Assembly: GCA_018001635.1 (NCBI GenBank) | Contig: JAGNHS010000034.1 | Location: 1-34,857, forward strand | Source: Pseudomonadota bacterium | GTDB taxonomy: Bacteria > Bdellovibrionota > UBA2428 | Direction of reading: 5' to 3' | DNA: 34,857 nt | In this document: piece by piece, positions 7,861-15,143 of the stretch | Position numbering within the stretch: the stretch's first letter is position 1 | Layout: each line of letters begins with the position of its first letter | Program-made: the position numbers and the translations under genes | The notes under the pieces: model-generated | The model's database searches: none | What the model saw: the letters and a program-made list of their open reading frames with translations, nothing else | What the model was told of the DNA's origin: nothing

Positions 7861-8934
7861 GTGAAAGTTATTTCGATTTTTCTGTTTGGATTTTTATTTG
7901 CGTTCAATGCGCTTTGTGCAAGTGAAATTCAGGCTAGTCGCGACTTTCAAAGTTTTCTTTATACTCTTGGTTTAAGGGAAATAGACACTTCTGAATCGCT
8001 TATTGAAGATTCAGCCTTAAGGCAAAACGCCTTGTCTGAAATGGCTGCATCAGGAATGAATGCTGTGGAACTTTATCAAAAAATTCAAAGTATTCTTGCG
8101 CGAGTTGAGCGACCATTGCGAGTGGTTAGTACATTAAGAAGTCAAATAATAAAAGGTGACTTTAATACAAAAACACAATGTATAGAGCTGGGTGCCTGTG
8201 TTGGCTATTTACTTGGGATGAGTTTGCGCTTGAGTGTAGGTTTGGTGAAAAGCCCACGTTTCACTTTTCCTATAATCTCCGGAAAAATTCAAACTGTCAC
8301 AGGATCTTTCGGAAAAGGTATTGCACTCGGAGCTTTGCTTGAGTTGGGTAAGTCTGAAAGAACATTCGAAGCAAGTGCTCCATTATTTTTAGAAACGGAT
8401 ACTGAAAAAACTTCCGCAGGTTCAGCGTTCGTTCTTGGGGAATATGAACGAAGTACTCAAAATGAAAAGGGAAGTGGTTTTTTAATCGGACTTGGTTTTT
8501 GGAGGGGAACAAAAATATTACGGGGATTTAATTTGAAAATTCCAATTCCATTATACTGGAATAATTTTGAGGCAGGAATTGTTAAAGACCTTGTGGAAAT
8601 TTCAAAGGCTCTTTTAACTCTAGATTTTGCTGTGGCGCAAAGACTTGTTATGGATTTCGAAAATAAAGTTGTAGCACTCGAAGCCAAGATGGCTAAGCGT
8701 GGCCTTGTCATCCTTCCCGTATATGTGAAAAGTGAAAATATTAATTTAGATGAGTTACCAGAAGATCATCCTTTAAAAAGTCCGGGAAAATTATTTAATC
8801 CAAGAGTTGTTTTAAGAATAGCACCTGAAGTTTTAGCTCCATCAATGAGAGAAGCAGCCTACAGTTGCGCTAAAGAACTTACGGATAAGAAAAAAACAAA
8901 GTTATCAATTCCACGATTAATGTTGGGTGATTAA
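7861..8934 (+). CDS. secreted family A protein (outlying copy)
   Basis: The protein has about 357 residues; GTG 7861 is chosen because it begins directly with a signal peptide (MKVISIFLFGFLFAFNALCA). A TTG at 7816 would give a poor N-terminus. It belongs to the same family as the four genes at 15847-20301. Shared landmarks are an N-terminal LYTLGL motif, a helical segment ending in MNAVELYQKIQ, the core CIELGACVGYLLGMSLRLSV (C107, C113), SPRFTFP, a LKIPIPLYW strand, a helix with LDFAVAQRLVMDFENKV, DHPLKSPGKLFNPR, a C-terminal Cys and the tail LMLGD. The alternating hydrophobic stretches suggest beta structure, possibly an envelope barrel or sandwich; this is inference. No known domain is recognised. 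It converges on the reductase gene with 18 bp between them. Confidence 0.75.
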   Translation: MKVISIFLFGFLFAFNALCASEIQASRDFQSFLYTLGLREIDTSESLIEDSALRQNALSEMAASGMNAVELYQKIQSILARVERPLRVVSTLRSQIIKGDFNTKTQCIELGACVGYLLGMSLRLSVGLVKSPRFTFPIISGKIQTVTGSFGKGIALGALLELGKSERTFEASAPLFLETDTEKTSAGSAFVLGEYERSTQNEKGSGFLIGLGFWRGTKILRGFNLKIPIPLYWNNFEAGIVKDLVEISKALLTLDFAVAQRLVMDFENKVVALEAKMAKRGLVILPVYVKSENINLDELPEDHPLKSPGKLFNPRVVLRIAPEVLAPSMREAAYSCAKELTDKKKTKLSIPRLMLGD

Positions 8935-8952
8935 ATATTCGTCTGCAATGAG

Positions 8953-9744
8953 CTATTCAACAATGTTTTCACCACCGTCAACACGGATGGTGTTTCCAGT
9001 AATGAAATTACAATGTGGCAACGAAAGAGCCACAATGGCATTAGCTACATCTTCTGGCAGCGTGAGTCTTCCCATGGGATTTCGTTTTGTGGCAGTGGCA
9101 ATCATGTCGTCGTTGCCGGGAATTTTTCTAAGTGCGGGAGTGTCTGTAACTCCTGCGAGAATTGCGTTTACGCAAACTTGCGAAGGTGCAAATTCTAGAG
9201 CGAGTTGTCGGCAATGACTTTCGAGTGCAGACTTTGCGGCACTCACAGCACCATAGCTTTTCCAAACACGGCTAGAGCCCGCGCTGGTCATTGCGTATAT
9301 TCGAGATCCTTTTGCAAAAAAACCACGGTAATGTAAATCCTGCGACCAATACACAAGTGAATTCGCCATGACGTCAAGGGTCATATCCATTTGTGACTTT
9401 TGAATTGAAGATTCTAAATTTTCTCCAATAAAAGGTTTGAGTGTGCCAAAGGCTAAAGAGTGCATCAGGATATGCAGCTTTCCTTTGACTTTGCCTTCGA
9501 GCTGATCGAGGCATTCTTTGCGTTTTAAATCGTCGGCGGCGTTCATATTGAAGAACTCAACTTGAACGTCAAAGTTTTGAAGATCTTTAATGAGCTTTTC
9601 TACTTCAGGAAGAGTAGATTTTCGGTCGAGGTGAACGCCAGCAATATGACATCCAGCTTTTGCGAGTGCTCTGCAGGCTGCTGCACCGAAACCACTTGAA
9701 GCTCCTAATACTAGTGCCCATTTATCGCGAAAATTTTCTTTCAT
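8953..9744 (-). CDS. enoyl-ACP reductase, FabL/FabI-like SDR
   Basis: A 263-residue short-chain dehydrogenase. It starts with a Rossmann motif, GASSGFGAA (about residues 14-22), and carries the active-site pattern Y164-x6-K171 (SYGAVSAAKSALE), which is the spacing of enoyl-ACP reductases (FabI, FabL) rather than the Y-x3-K of ordinary SDRs. The C-terminus (AGVTDTPALRKIPGNDDMI, then a T-G-N-T-I-R-V-D-G-G motif) resembles FabL. The likely reaction is NAD(P)H-dependent reduction of enoyl-ACP in the last step of fatty acid elongation. The Y-x6-K pattern and overall alignment are seen; the choice of FabL over FabI or FabV is inference. The gene stands alone and is transcribed from its own promoter. 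Confidence 0.8.
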   Translation of the reverse strand: MKENFRDKWALVLGASSGFGAAACRALAKAGCHIAGVHLDRKSTLPEVEKLIKDLQNFDVQVEFFNMNAADDLKRKECLDQLEGKVKGKLHILMHSLAFGTLKPFIGENLESSIQKSQMDMTLDVMANSLVYWSQDLHYRGFFAKGSRIYAMTSAGSSRVWKSYGAVSAAKSALESHCRQLALEFAPSQVCVNAILAGVTDTPALRKIPGNDDMIATATKRNPMGRLTLPEDVANAIVALSLPHCNFITGNTIRVDGGENIVE

Positions 9745-9752
9745 AGATTTGT

Positions 9753-9781
9753 CTTTTATCGCGAGCAGGCGAGGTCGTCAA
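9753..9781 (-). promoter_or_regulatory. promoter for the enoyl-ACP reductase, leaderless geometry
   Basis: On the minus strand TTGACG (9781-9776), a 17-nt spacer and TAAAAG (9758-9753) are followed by 8 nt and the ATG at 9744. There is no Shine-Dalgarno sequence. Confidence 0.5.
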
Positions 9782-9840
9782 AAGCCTGGCTTGGGACTTG
9801 TTAAACAATACGTGACAATGACTTTAGGAGGTTTTAGAGC

Positions 9841-11217
9841 TTGGAAATTCCAGACTATACATCATCAAATCCCAAGCTCACTCAGGCTTACCGTAAGGTC
9901 GCGCAAGCCGAGCAAAAACCAATTCAGAAAATCGATGAAAAAGTAAAAAAAGCAGAGAATTCTTTAGAGTTAGTTAGAGATTTTAAAAAGAAGGTTTCGG
10001 ATATCAAAAGTTCCTTGATGGGATTTAAAAATGTTCGTGATTTTAGAGAACTCAAAGGGAAATCTTCCGATCCCTCTATTCTAGACGCATCAGCTATCGA
10101 TAAAAATAAAGCCACGCCTGGTAAATATGATTTAGAAGTTGTGAGACTCGCTAATACCGATTCAATCATGACTTATGGTTTTGAAGATGCAGAAAAATCT
10201 GAAGTGGGTGTGGGTTACATAAGCTTTAAAACACCAACAGGTGAGACGCGTGACGTTTATATTAATTCTGAAAATAATACTCTAAAGGGAGTGGCGGATA
10301 CTATTAACAAAGCCAACGTTGGAGTTAAAGCTTACGCTGTTCATGATGGAACAGATTCGGATGCTCCTTGGCGATTAGTGATTTCGAGTGATGATCCGGG
10401 TTGGAAGAATGATTTTGAATACCCTACATTTTATATGCTCGATGGTGATTTGGATTTAGACACTGAAAGATCGCGAGATGCCAAAAGTGCCATTATTAAA
10501 TTTAACGGTCATCCCATAATGCTCGACGAAAATAAAATGAATAATGTTCTGCCTGGTGTGAATATTGATATTAAAAAAGCACGCCCAGGTGAAACTATAT
10601 TTTTTGAAGTCACTCCCGACGTTGATAAAATAAAAGAGAAAGTTCAAAAGTTTGTAGAGTCTACAAATGCTGCACTACAATTTATACAAGATCAAAACAA
10701 GTTAGATGCCAAAAGTTATGGCGATCCCAAAAAAGCTCTTGGTGGCGATGTGGCTCTTCAAGCTTTAGAAAATCGTGTACGCACATTGATTCAACAAAAC
10801 CGAGGGGGCGAAGAATCCAAAATTCAAAGATTGGCTGATTTAGGAATTGAATTTAATCGAAACGGAACTTTAGATTTTAAAGGAGATAAATTCGATAAAG
10901 TTCTTCAGGATCATTTTGAAGAAGTCGCTACTATGGTTTCGGGAACAGGCGCTCTTGATGGTTTTGCTAGTGAAATGATTGGTTTAGTGGATGGAATCGT
11001 AAGAAGTGGCGACGGGATGATGAGTATCAAAGAGGCCAACCTTCAAAGACAAATGGATCAACTAAGTCGTCAGAAGACTGGTGAAGAAGAGAGAGTTCTT
11101 AAAAAATTAGAAAGAGTAAAGTCACAGTTCTCTCGGGCTGAAGGGGCAATTCAACAAATGCAGGGAATGGCGGCAAGTAGTGGCATGGGCAATGCCGGCG
11201 CTGCTCAGGGTGGATAA
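9841..11217 (+). CDS. fliD: flagellar filament cap protein FliD
   Basis: A 458-residue FliD homologue (flagellar hook-associated protein 2) that caps the filament tip and guides flagellin folding. The TTG at 9841 is the start: AGGAGG (9826-9831) is 9 nt upstream and a stop codon lies directly in frame at 9835-9837, so no longer form exists. The N-terminal coiled coil (about residues 20-50, AEQKPIQKIDEKVKKAENSL), a central beta domain with DLEVVRLANTDS, and a C-terminal coiled coil (LQRQMDQLSRQKTGEEERVL) match FliD. The usual opening G-L-x-S-G-x-D is missing; instead there is IPDYTSSNPKLTQAYRKVAQ. It heads the operon fliD-fliS-fliT-like and is followed 14 nt later by fliS. A TTGGGA-N17-GACAAT promoter at 9791-9819 is possible. 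Confidence 0.9.
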   Translation: MEIPDYTSSNPKLTQAYRKVAQAEQKPIQKIDEKVKKAENSLELVRDFKKKVSDIKSSLMGFKNVRDFRELKGKSSDPSILDASAIDKNKATPGKYDLEVVRLANTDSIMTYGFEDAEKSEVGVGYISFKTPTGETRDVYINSENNTLKGVADTINKANVGVKAYAVHDGTDSDAPWRLVISSDDPGWKNDFEYPTFYMLDGDLDLDTERSRDAKSAIIKFNGHPIMLDENKMNNVLPGVNIDIKKARPGETIFFEVTPDVDKIKEKVQKFVESTNAALQFIQDQNKLDAKSYGDPKKALGGDVALQALENRVRTLIQQNRGGEESKIQRLADLGIEFNRNGTLDFKGDKFDKVLQDHFEEVATMVSGTGALDGFASEMIGLVDGIVRSGDGMMSIKEANLQRQMDQLSRQKTGEEERVLKKLERVKSQFSRAEGAIQQMQGMAASSGMGNAGAAQGG

Positions 11218-11231
11218 GGGGAATTTAGGTT

Positions 11232-11627
11232 ATGAGTTACGGAGCTAAAACATATAAAAAACTTTCAATCGAGACTGCGTCTAAAGAGCAATTACTCTTA
11301 ATGCTTTATGAAAGTGCAATAAAGGCTTGTAAACTCGCACGAAGAGCTTTGGACGCTAATGATATTCCTGAAAAGTGTAAACAAATTGGAAAAGTTCACG
11401 ATATCGTAATGGAGCTTAATAATTCCTTAGATCACAGCAAGGGTGAGTATATTTCTGGTCAATTAGAATCTTTATATAACTTTTGTATTTCTCAGCTGTT
11501 GGTGGCGAATATGAATAACGATGGGAAGTCTATTGATAATGTGACCAAAGTATTGGGAACTCTTTATGAAGGATGGGTGGCTGCCGTTAAAGAGGTCAAA
11601 ATGAAGCCAGAGGATAAATCAAAATGA
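11232..11627 (+). CDS. fliS: flagellin export chaperone FliS
   Basis: A 131-residue, fully helical protein. It begins MSYGAKTYKKLSIETASKEQ and continues LLLMLYESAIKACKLARRAL, the classic FliS opening in which the tyrosine-containing N-terminus and first helix bind the flagellin C-terminus. FliS holds flagellin monomers unfolded in the cytosol until export through the flagellar type III apparatus. The length is typical. It follows fliD by 14 nt, and its last codons overlap the next gene by 4 bp (ATGA), so the downstream protein is translationally coupled. Its clients are presumably the two flagellins at 29472-31384. Confidence 0.92.
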   Translation: MSYGAKTYKKLSIETASKEQLLLMLYESAIKACKLARRALDANDIPEKCKQIGKVHDIVMELNNSLDHSKGEYISGQLESLYNFCISQLLVANMNNDGKSIDNVTKVLGTLYEGWVAAVKEVKMKPEDKSK

Positions 11628-11965
11628 AGACAACACCTGATAAGCTTCTTGAAAAATTAGACGAAATTGATCATGCCTTGTTAGAGTTATGGGTGAAGGA
11701 TGAAGGCGATATTGGTGATGAGCAGAAATGGGAAATATTCGCAAGACTGCTTGAGCAAAGAGTCGATATTCTAAAAACTTGTATTGAAAGCAAAATAGAA
11801 GTCTCCAAACAGCAGTGTTTTCCTGTTTGGCTTGAAAGACTAACGCAGAGCCGAAAAGAATTACGTTTGCGAGAGATAAAAATCCTGTATGATGAATTGA
11901 AGAGGCAGAGGCAAATTTCCAAGTATAGGAAAGTTGGGAGAACACAGGAGCATGACCCCGTTTGA
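11624..11965 (+). CDS. FliT-like flagellar chaperone (by position)
   Basis: A 113-residue helical, charged protein with no clear domain. It has DKLLEKLDEIDHALLELW near the start, then FARLLEQRVDILKTCI and a C-terminal basic helix (ELRLREIKILYDELKRQRQI). FliT is a helical chaperone of about 120 residues for FliD, usually encoded directly after fliS, which is where this lies, overlapping it by ATGA. Size, helicity and position support FliT; sequence identity is too low to be sure. No strong Shine-Dalgarno sequence is seen, so coupling to fliS is likely. It overlaps the next gene by 14 bp. Confidence 0.55.
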   Translation: MKTTPDKLLEKLDEIDHALLELWVKDEGDIGDEQKWEIFARLLEQRVDILKTCIESKIEVSKQQCFPVWLERLTQSRKELRLREIKILYDELKRQRQISKYRKVGRTQEHDPV

Positions 11966-12671
11966 AGCATCGCAGATTTTAGCACAACACGATCATCTTT
12001 CCGAATCAGAAAATATTCTAAAAACTTTGTGGCAAAACAGAAATCAACAAGATGAATTCACGATTTTCTGTGCCTTACTTGAGCTCGGAATAAAAAAGGA
12101 TCTTCAAGGTAGTCGAAAACTTTTAGACGATGTTATTTCAGGTGAAAAAGAATGGACCGAATTTTGGTCGCATCGTAATCTTATCGAACAAGGTATACTT
12201 TTTGAATGGCATGGGGAAATGTGTTTCCATTTGGCAGATGACCCCACGGCTTTGGATAGTCTGACTCGAGCTGCGAGTCTTGGGCGTGATACGTCCACTC
12301 TTTGGTTGCAGCTGGGAATTCTTTATCTCAAAAATAGAGAACTTGATTTATCAGTTCGCTATTTAAAACGTTCTTTAGAATTATATAAGCAACCAGGTTT
12401 GAGTATTATGGATTCTAAGGAAGCTAATTTAGGTTTTTTTATTGGAAAGCATCCTTTAGGATTTAATCCTGGAGCTCACGAATATCTTTCAACACTTTTA
12501 GAAGTTGTTAAATTAGCTCAAAGTAGAAAATCCTTAAAATCAGTTCGCGATTTGGTTGTAGAAATGATTCATCAGTTTCCGCAGGATCAGCGACTTTATA
12601 AAGTAAGACTTCTCATTGAAAAAACTTTAGTAGCACAGGGATTGCGACACGGCTTTTCACAACACTTATAA
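11952..12671 (+). CDS. TPR-repeat protein in the flagellar operon
   Basis: A 239-residue cytosolic protein made of helical pairs. The clearest repeat is TSTLWLQLGILYLKNRELDL followed by SVRYLKRSLELYKQ, a canonical TPR; a weaker repeat lies at the N-terminus (SESENILKTLWQNRNQQDEF). No signal peptide or membrane segment is seen. ATG 11952 is preferred: GGGAG at 11936-11940 is 11 nt upstream, whereas a TTG at 11934 has no ribosome site. It overlaps the FliT-like gene and precedes a thioesterase-like gene. TPR proteins are scaffolds; a role in flagellar assembly is inferred only from the operon. Confidence 0.65.
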   Translation: MTPFEASQILAQHDHLSESENILKTLWQNRNQQDEFTIFCALLELGIKKDLQGSRKLLDDVISGEKEWTEFWSHRNLIEQGILFEWHGEMCFHLADDPTALDSLTRAASLGRDTSTLWLQLGILYLKNRELDLSVRYLKRSLELYKQPGLSIMDSKEANLGFFIGKHPLGFNPGAHEYLSTLLEVVKLAQSRKSLKSVRDLVVEMIHQFPQDQRLYKVRLLIEKTLVAQGLRHGFSQHL

Positions 12672-12676
12672 ATCTG

Positions 12677-13129
12677 ATGGACATCTTATCTATTTGGAAA
12701 AAATTTTTAAAGTTTCCTGGCGGGGCCTATTTTTTTAGTCGCTGGATAAAATTTAGTATTCCCTATACGGGTTCTGTTTCTCCGCGAGTTTTAAGACTTG
12801 AAGCTGGATTTGCTGTTGTTCAAATGAAAGACTGTCGCGCTTATCGAAATCATTTAAGCTCGCTGCACGCCATCGCGCTTGCGAATCTCGCAGAGTTTAG
12901 TAGTGGTTTGGCTTTGGTTACTGCCGTTCCTCCTAATGCGAGGGCAATTTTAAAATCTATAACTATTGAATACATAAAAAAAGCTCGAGGCACAGTTATC
13001 GCTGAGTCAAAGCACTCGCCTATTAGTGTTAATGAAAAGCGTGAGTATACAGTTGAAGCAACTATTAAAAATCAACAAGGTGAATTGCTTTGTCGATCAA
13101 AAGCTTTGTGGTTGGTTGGGCCTAAGTGA
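12677..13129 (+). CDS. DUF4442-type hotdog-fold protein, thioesterase-like
   Basis: A 150-residue protein resembling the DUF4442 family of hotdog-fold acyl-CoA thioesterase relatives. It shows the central helix NHLSSLHAIALANLAEFSSG, with the hotdog pattern of a small-residue-rich helix, followed by beta strands (ILKSITIEYIKKARGTVIAE and REYTVEATIKNQQGELLCRS). Such enzymes hydrolyse acyl thioesters, but DUF4442 members are poorly characterised. There is no Shine-Dalgarno sequence; the ATG lies 5 nt after the preceding stop, so it probably depends on coupling. The end overlaps the next gene by GTGA. Confidence 0.65.
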   Translation: MDILSIWKKFLKFPGGAYFFSRWIKFSIPYTGSVSPRVLRLEAGFAVVQMKDCRAYRNHLSSLHAIALANLAEFSSGLALVTAVPPNARAILKSITIEYIKKARGTVIAESKHSPISVNEKREYTVEATIKNQQGELLCRSKALWLVGPK

Positions 13130-14094
13130 AGCCCACTCGATTCACCGAAGAATTAGGAATTGAGATTCCTTTGATTTGTGGGCCTATGTATCCGTGTAGT
13201 AATCCAGAGTTAGTGGCGGCTGTTTCTGAGGCCGGGGCTCTTGGAGTCGTTCAACCCTTATCTTTAATTTACGTTTATAATTACAATCTTCGAGACGGCT
13301 TAAAATATATTAGACAGCTCACGCAAAAGCCCTATGGATTTAATGTTCTCACGGAGGCTTCTTCAAAAAAATATATTGATCGTATGAAGTCTTGGGTTGA
13401 TATTGCGATCGAAGAAGGCTGCCGTTTTTTTATAACGGCCTTGGGTAATCCCAAATGGATTGTTGATAGAGTGAAATCTGTTAATGGGATTGTTTATCAT
13501 GATGTGACTGAACTCAAGTGGGCGCAAAAGGCTTTAGATGCTGGCGTCGATGGATTCATTTGCGTAAATAATAGAGCGGGTGGGCATACCGGAATAAAAT
13601 CAGCCTCAGATTTATTTAAGGAAATATCACCCTTAAAAAAGACTTTGGTTTGCGCGGGTGGAGTGGGTGATGAGACTGATTTTAGAAAGATGCTTGAGAT
13701 GGGTTATGATGCTGTTCAAATGGGGACTCGCTTTATTGCAACTCAAGAGTGTAAGGCCCATGAAGATTATAAGAGGGCGATTGTGGCTTCCCACGAAAGC
13801 GACATTTTTTTGACGAAAAAAATAACAGGAGTTCCTGTTTCTGTAATTAGAACTCCTTCTGTTGAAAAATTAGGAGAAGAAGTGGGGGTGATTATGAAGT
13901 TCATGCTCTCTCACCCGAGATTAAAGCATTGGGCTCGTTTATATTACTCTTTGAAATCGCTTTGGTCGTTAAAGCGGGCTTCACTTAAGGGCTTGTCTTA
14001 TAAAGATTTTTGGCAAGCAGGAAAAAGTGTAGAACACATCGATAAAATCGAAAGCGTTTCCGAAATCATCACCCGTTTTTCAAAGGGCGCCTAG
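13126..14094 (+). CDS. nitronate monooxygenase-like flavoprotein
   Basis: A 322-residue TIM-barrel protein of the nitronate monooxygenase / 2-nitropropane dioxygenase family. It shows the opening IPLICGPMYPCSNPELVAAV, the motif NNRAGGHTG (H154, equivalent to the catalytic-region AGGH of NMO), and the FMN phosphate-binding region VCAGGVGDETD with DAVQMGTRFIATQEC. NMOs oxidise alkyl nitronates with FMN; many bacterial members have unknown substrates and may detoxify. The GTG start overlaps the previous stop (GTGA). The C-terminal codons (GCC TAG) lie inside the left arm of the hairpin at 14086-14177, so the tail residues KGA may come from that element. Its place after flagellar genes is odd. 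Confidence 0.8.
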   Translation: MKPTRFTEELGIEIPLICGPMYPCSNPELVAAVSEAGALGVVQPLSLIYVYNYNLRDGLKYIRQLTQKPYGFNVLTEASSKKYIDRMKSWVDIAIEEGCRFFITALGNPKWIVDRVKSVNGIVYHDVTELKWAQKALDAGVDGFICVNNRAGGHTGIKSASDLFKEISPLKKTLVCAGGVGDETDFRKMLEMGYDAVQMGTRFIATQECKAHEDYKRAIVASHESDIFLTKKITGVPVSVIRTPSVEKLGEEVGVIMKFMLSHPRLKHWARLYYSLKSLWSLKRASLKGLSYKDFWQAGKSVEHIDKIESVSEIITRFSKGA

Positions 14095-14177
14095 CGACTT
14101 TCTACCACCGCCCCCCACCTTTTCACATTGGCTTTTATCAAAAGGTGGGGGGCGGTGGTAGAAAGTCGCTAGGCGCC
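14086..14177 (+). repeat. hairpin repeat, copy 1, 38-bp perfect stem
   Basis: Left arm 14086-14123 and right arm 14140-14177 are exact reverse complements (38 bp) around a 16-nt loop, and are followed by TTTTT (14178-14182), so it can also serve as an intrinsic terminator for the upstream operon. The left arm contains the stop codon of the preceding gene (14092-14094). The outer part of the stem, from GGCGCCTAGCGACTTT through CGCCCCCCACC, reappears with two substitutions at 34648-34681; the inner tips and loops differ. A repeated extragenic palindromic element is the most economical reading. Confidence 0.85.
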
Positions 14178-14226
14178 TTTTTGAAGTCGCTAGGCGCCTT
14201 TTTGACAGGCTCCTTTTTGACAGGCT
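14164..14226 (+). repeat. two consecutive tandem duplications beside the hairpin
   Basis: A 21-bp unit (AGTCGCTAGGCGCCTTTTTGA) occurs at 14164-14184 and again, directly adjacent, at 14185-14205. A 15-bp unit (CCTTTTTGACAGGCT) occurs at 14197-14211 and 14212-14226. The first unit is the outer end of the hairpin's right arm, so the array arose from the hairpin's flank, as by slippage. Confidence 0.85.
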
Positions 14227-14258
14227 GAGTGTGTCATAGAATCTTTTCATTTTGTACT

Positions 14259-14285
14259 TAAGTTTTTTCTGGAGACTCCCGATCT
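14259..14285 (+). promoter_or_regulatory. possible sigma28 (FliA-type) promoter of csrA-fliW
   Basis: TAAGTTTT (14259-14266), an 11-nt spacer and CCCGATCT (14278-14285) resemble the flagellar sigma28 consensus TAAAGTTT-N11-GCCGATAA (6/8 and 5/8 matches). It would place csrA in the flagellar regulon. Confidence 0.35.
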
Positions 14286-14305
14286 GTTTCAAGCAAGACA
14301 AAAAA

Positions 14306-14320
14306 GGGAGTCAAGGATGC
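14306..14320 (+). promoter_or_regulatory. CsrA-type sites over the csrA ribosome site and start codon
   Basis: The sequence GGGAGTCAAGGATGC has two GGA cores (14307-14309 and 14315-14317). The second, CAAGGATG, overlaps the ATG and matches most of the known CsrA consensus RUACARGGAUGU. Binding would block initiation, implying negative autoregulation. Confidence 0.45.
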
Positions 14321-14562
14321 TCGTTCTAACTAGAAAGATCGGTGAAGCGATCGTGATCGACGATGATATTAAAATCACCGTTGTTCAGGTAAAAGGTAAG
14401 CAAGTGCGCATAGGAGTTGAGGCACCTCGCGAAACCAAAATTCATCGAGAAGAAATTTATAAAGCCATCCAAGCAGAAAACACTGCAGCTATTCAATCCC
14501 TTTCAAAAGGTTTTGTAGGACTTAAAAGCGAAAAGATAAAGAAGACCGGAACAGAAGAATAA
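14317..14562 (+). CDS. csrA: carbon storage regulator CsrA
   Basis: An 81-residue RNA-binding protein starting [20 protein letters not shown], the canonical CsrA/RsmA N-terminus, followed by [19 protein letters not shown], the strand and helix that end the compact fold. CsrA dimers bind GGA motifs in mRNA leaders and usually block translation. The tail after about residue 60 ([19 protein letters not shown]) is longer than in E. coli CsrA (61 residues); extended C-termini are common where FliW is present. It is followed 26 nt later by fliW, its expected antagonist. The Shine-Dalgarno AGGGAG (14305-14310) overlaps CsrA-type GGA motifs. Confidence 0.97.
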   Translation: MLVLTRKIGEAIVIDDDIKITVVQVKGKQVRIGVEAPRETKIHREEIYKAIQAENTAAIQSLSKGFVGLKSEKIKKTGTEE

Positions 14563-14588
14563 GTTTTCTTTGGCACTAGGAGGGAGCC

Positions 14589-15143
14589 ATGAAACGAATC
14601 GTAAAAACAACCCGCTTCGGCGATATTTCTATCGATCAGCAGCATATACTTCATTTTAAAGATGGCATGATTGGGTTTCATCAACTCAAGGATTACTTTT
14701 TAATTGAGTCACCAAGTTTACCTCTCCTCTTGTGGTTACAAAGCTTGGATAACTCTGAAGTAGCTTTTCCAGTGATAGAGCCTTACTTTTTCAAAAAAGA
14801 TTTTGAAGCTCCATTATTAGACGCAGATAAACTTGCGCTCTCTAAAACGGATGGAGATGTGCTCAAAGCATTTTTGGTTATGACCATACCAGACGATGTT
14901 GAGAAGATGACTGTGAATATGAAGGCCCCCATTATGATTAATCTTCAAAAAAGAAGTGGCACTCAGTCTATTCTTCAAGATAAGAATTTAATGGTTCGGA
15001 TGCCCGCCTATGAAATCTTTAAAAATCATGTAGAAAATTACGAATTGTCTAATCCAGCTGCGGCTACTCAGACTGTTGAGGGTCAAAGCGAAGCATGGAC
15101 TCCAATCGATCTTATGGAGCGAAACATGGAGGTGCCTTCATGA
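14589..15143 (+). CDS. fliW: flagellar assembly factor FliW
   Basis: A 184-residue FliW. The signature region is TTRFGDISIDQQHILHFKDG followed by MIGFHQLKDYFLIE, and later LLWLQSLDNSEVAFPVIEP. FliW binds CsrA and relieves its repression of flagellin translation; free flagellin in turn binds FliW, coupling flagellin synthesis to assembly. About 30 C-terminal residues extend past the usual FliW end. A strong ribosome site, AGGAGGGAG, precedes the ATG. The last codons overlap the next gene (ATGA). Confidence 0.96.
   Translation: MKRIVKTTRFGDISIDQQHILHFKDGMIGFHQLKDYFLIESPSLPLLLWLQSLDNSEVAFPVIEPYFFKKDFEAPLLDADKLALSKTDGDVLKAFLVMTIPDDVEKMTVNMKAPIMINLQKRSGTQSILQDKNLMVRMPAYEIFKNHVENYELSNPAAATQTVEGQSEAWTPIDLMERNMEVPS

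Noticed and set aside
14080..14301. 73-codon minus-strand frame through the hairpin
   Set aside because: It consists largely of the hairpin and tandem repeat sequence read in reverse.
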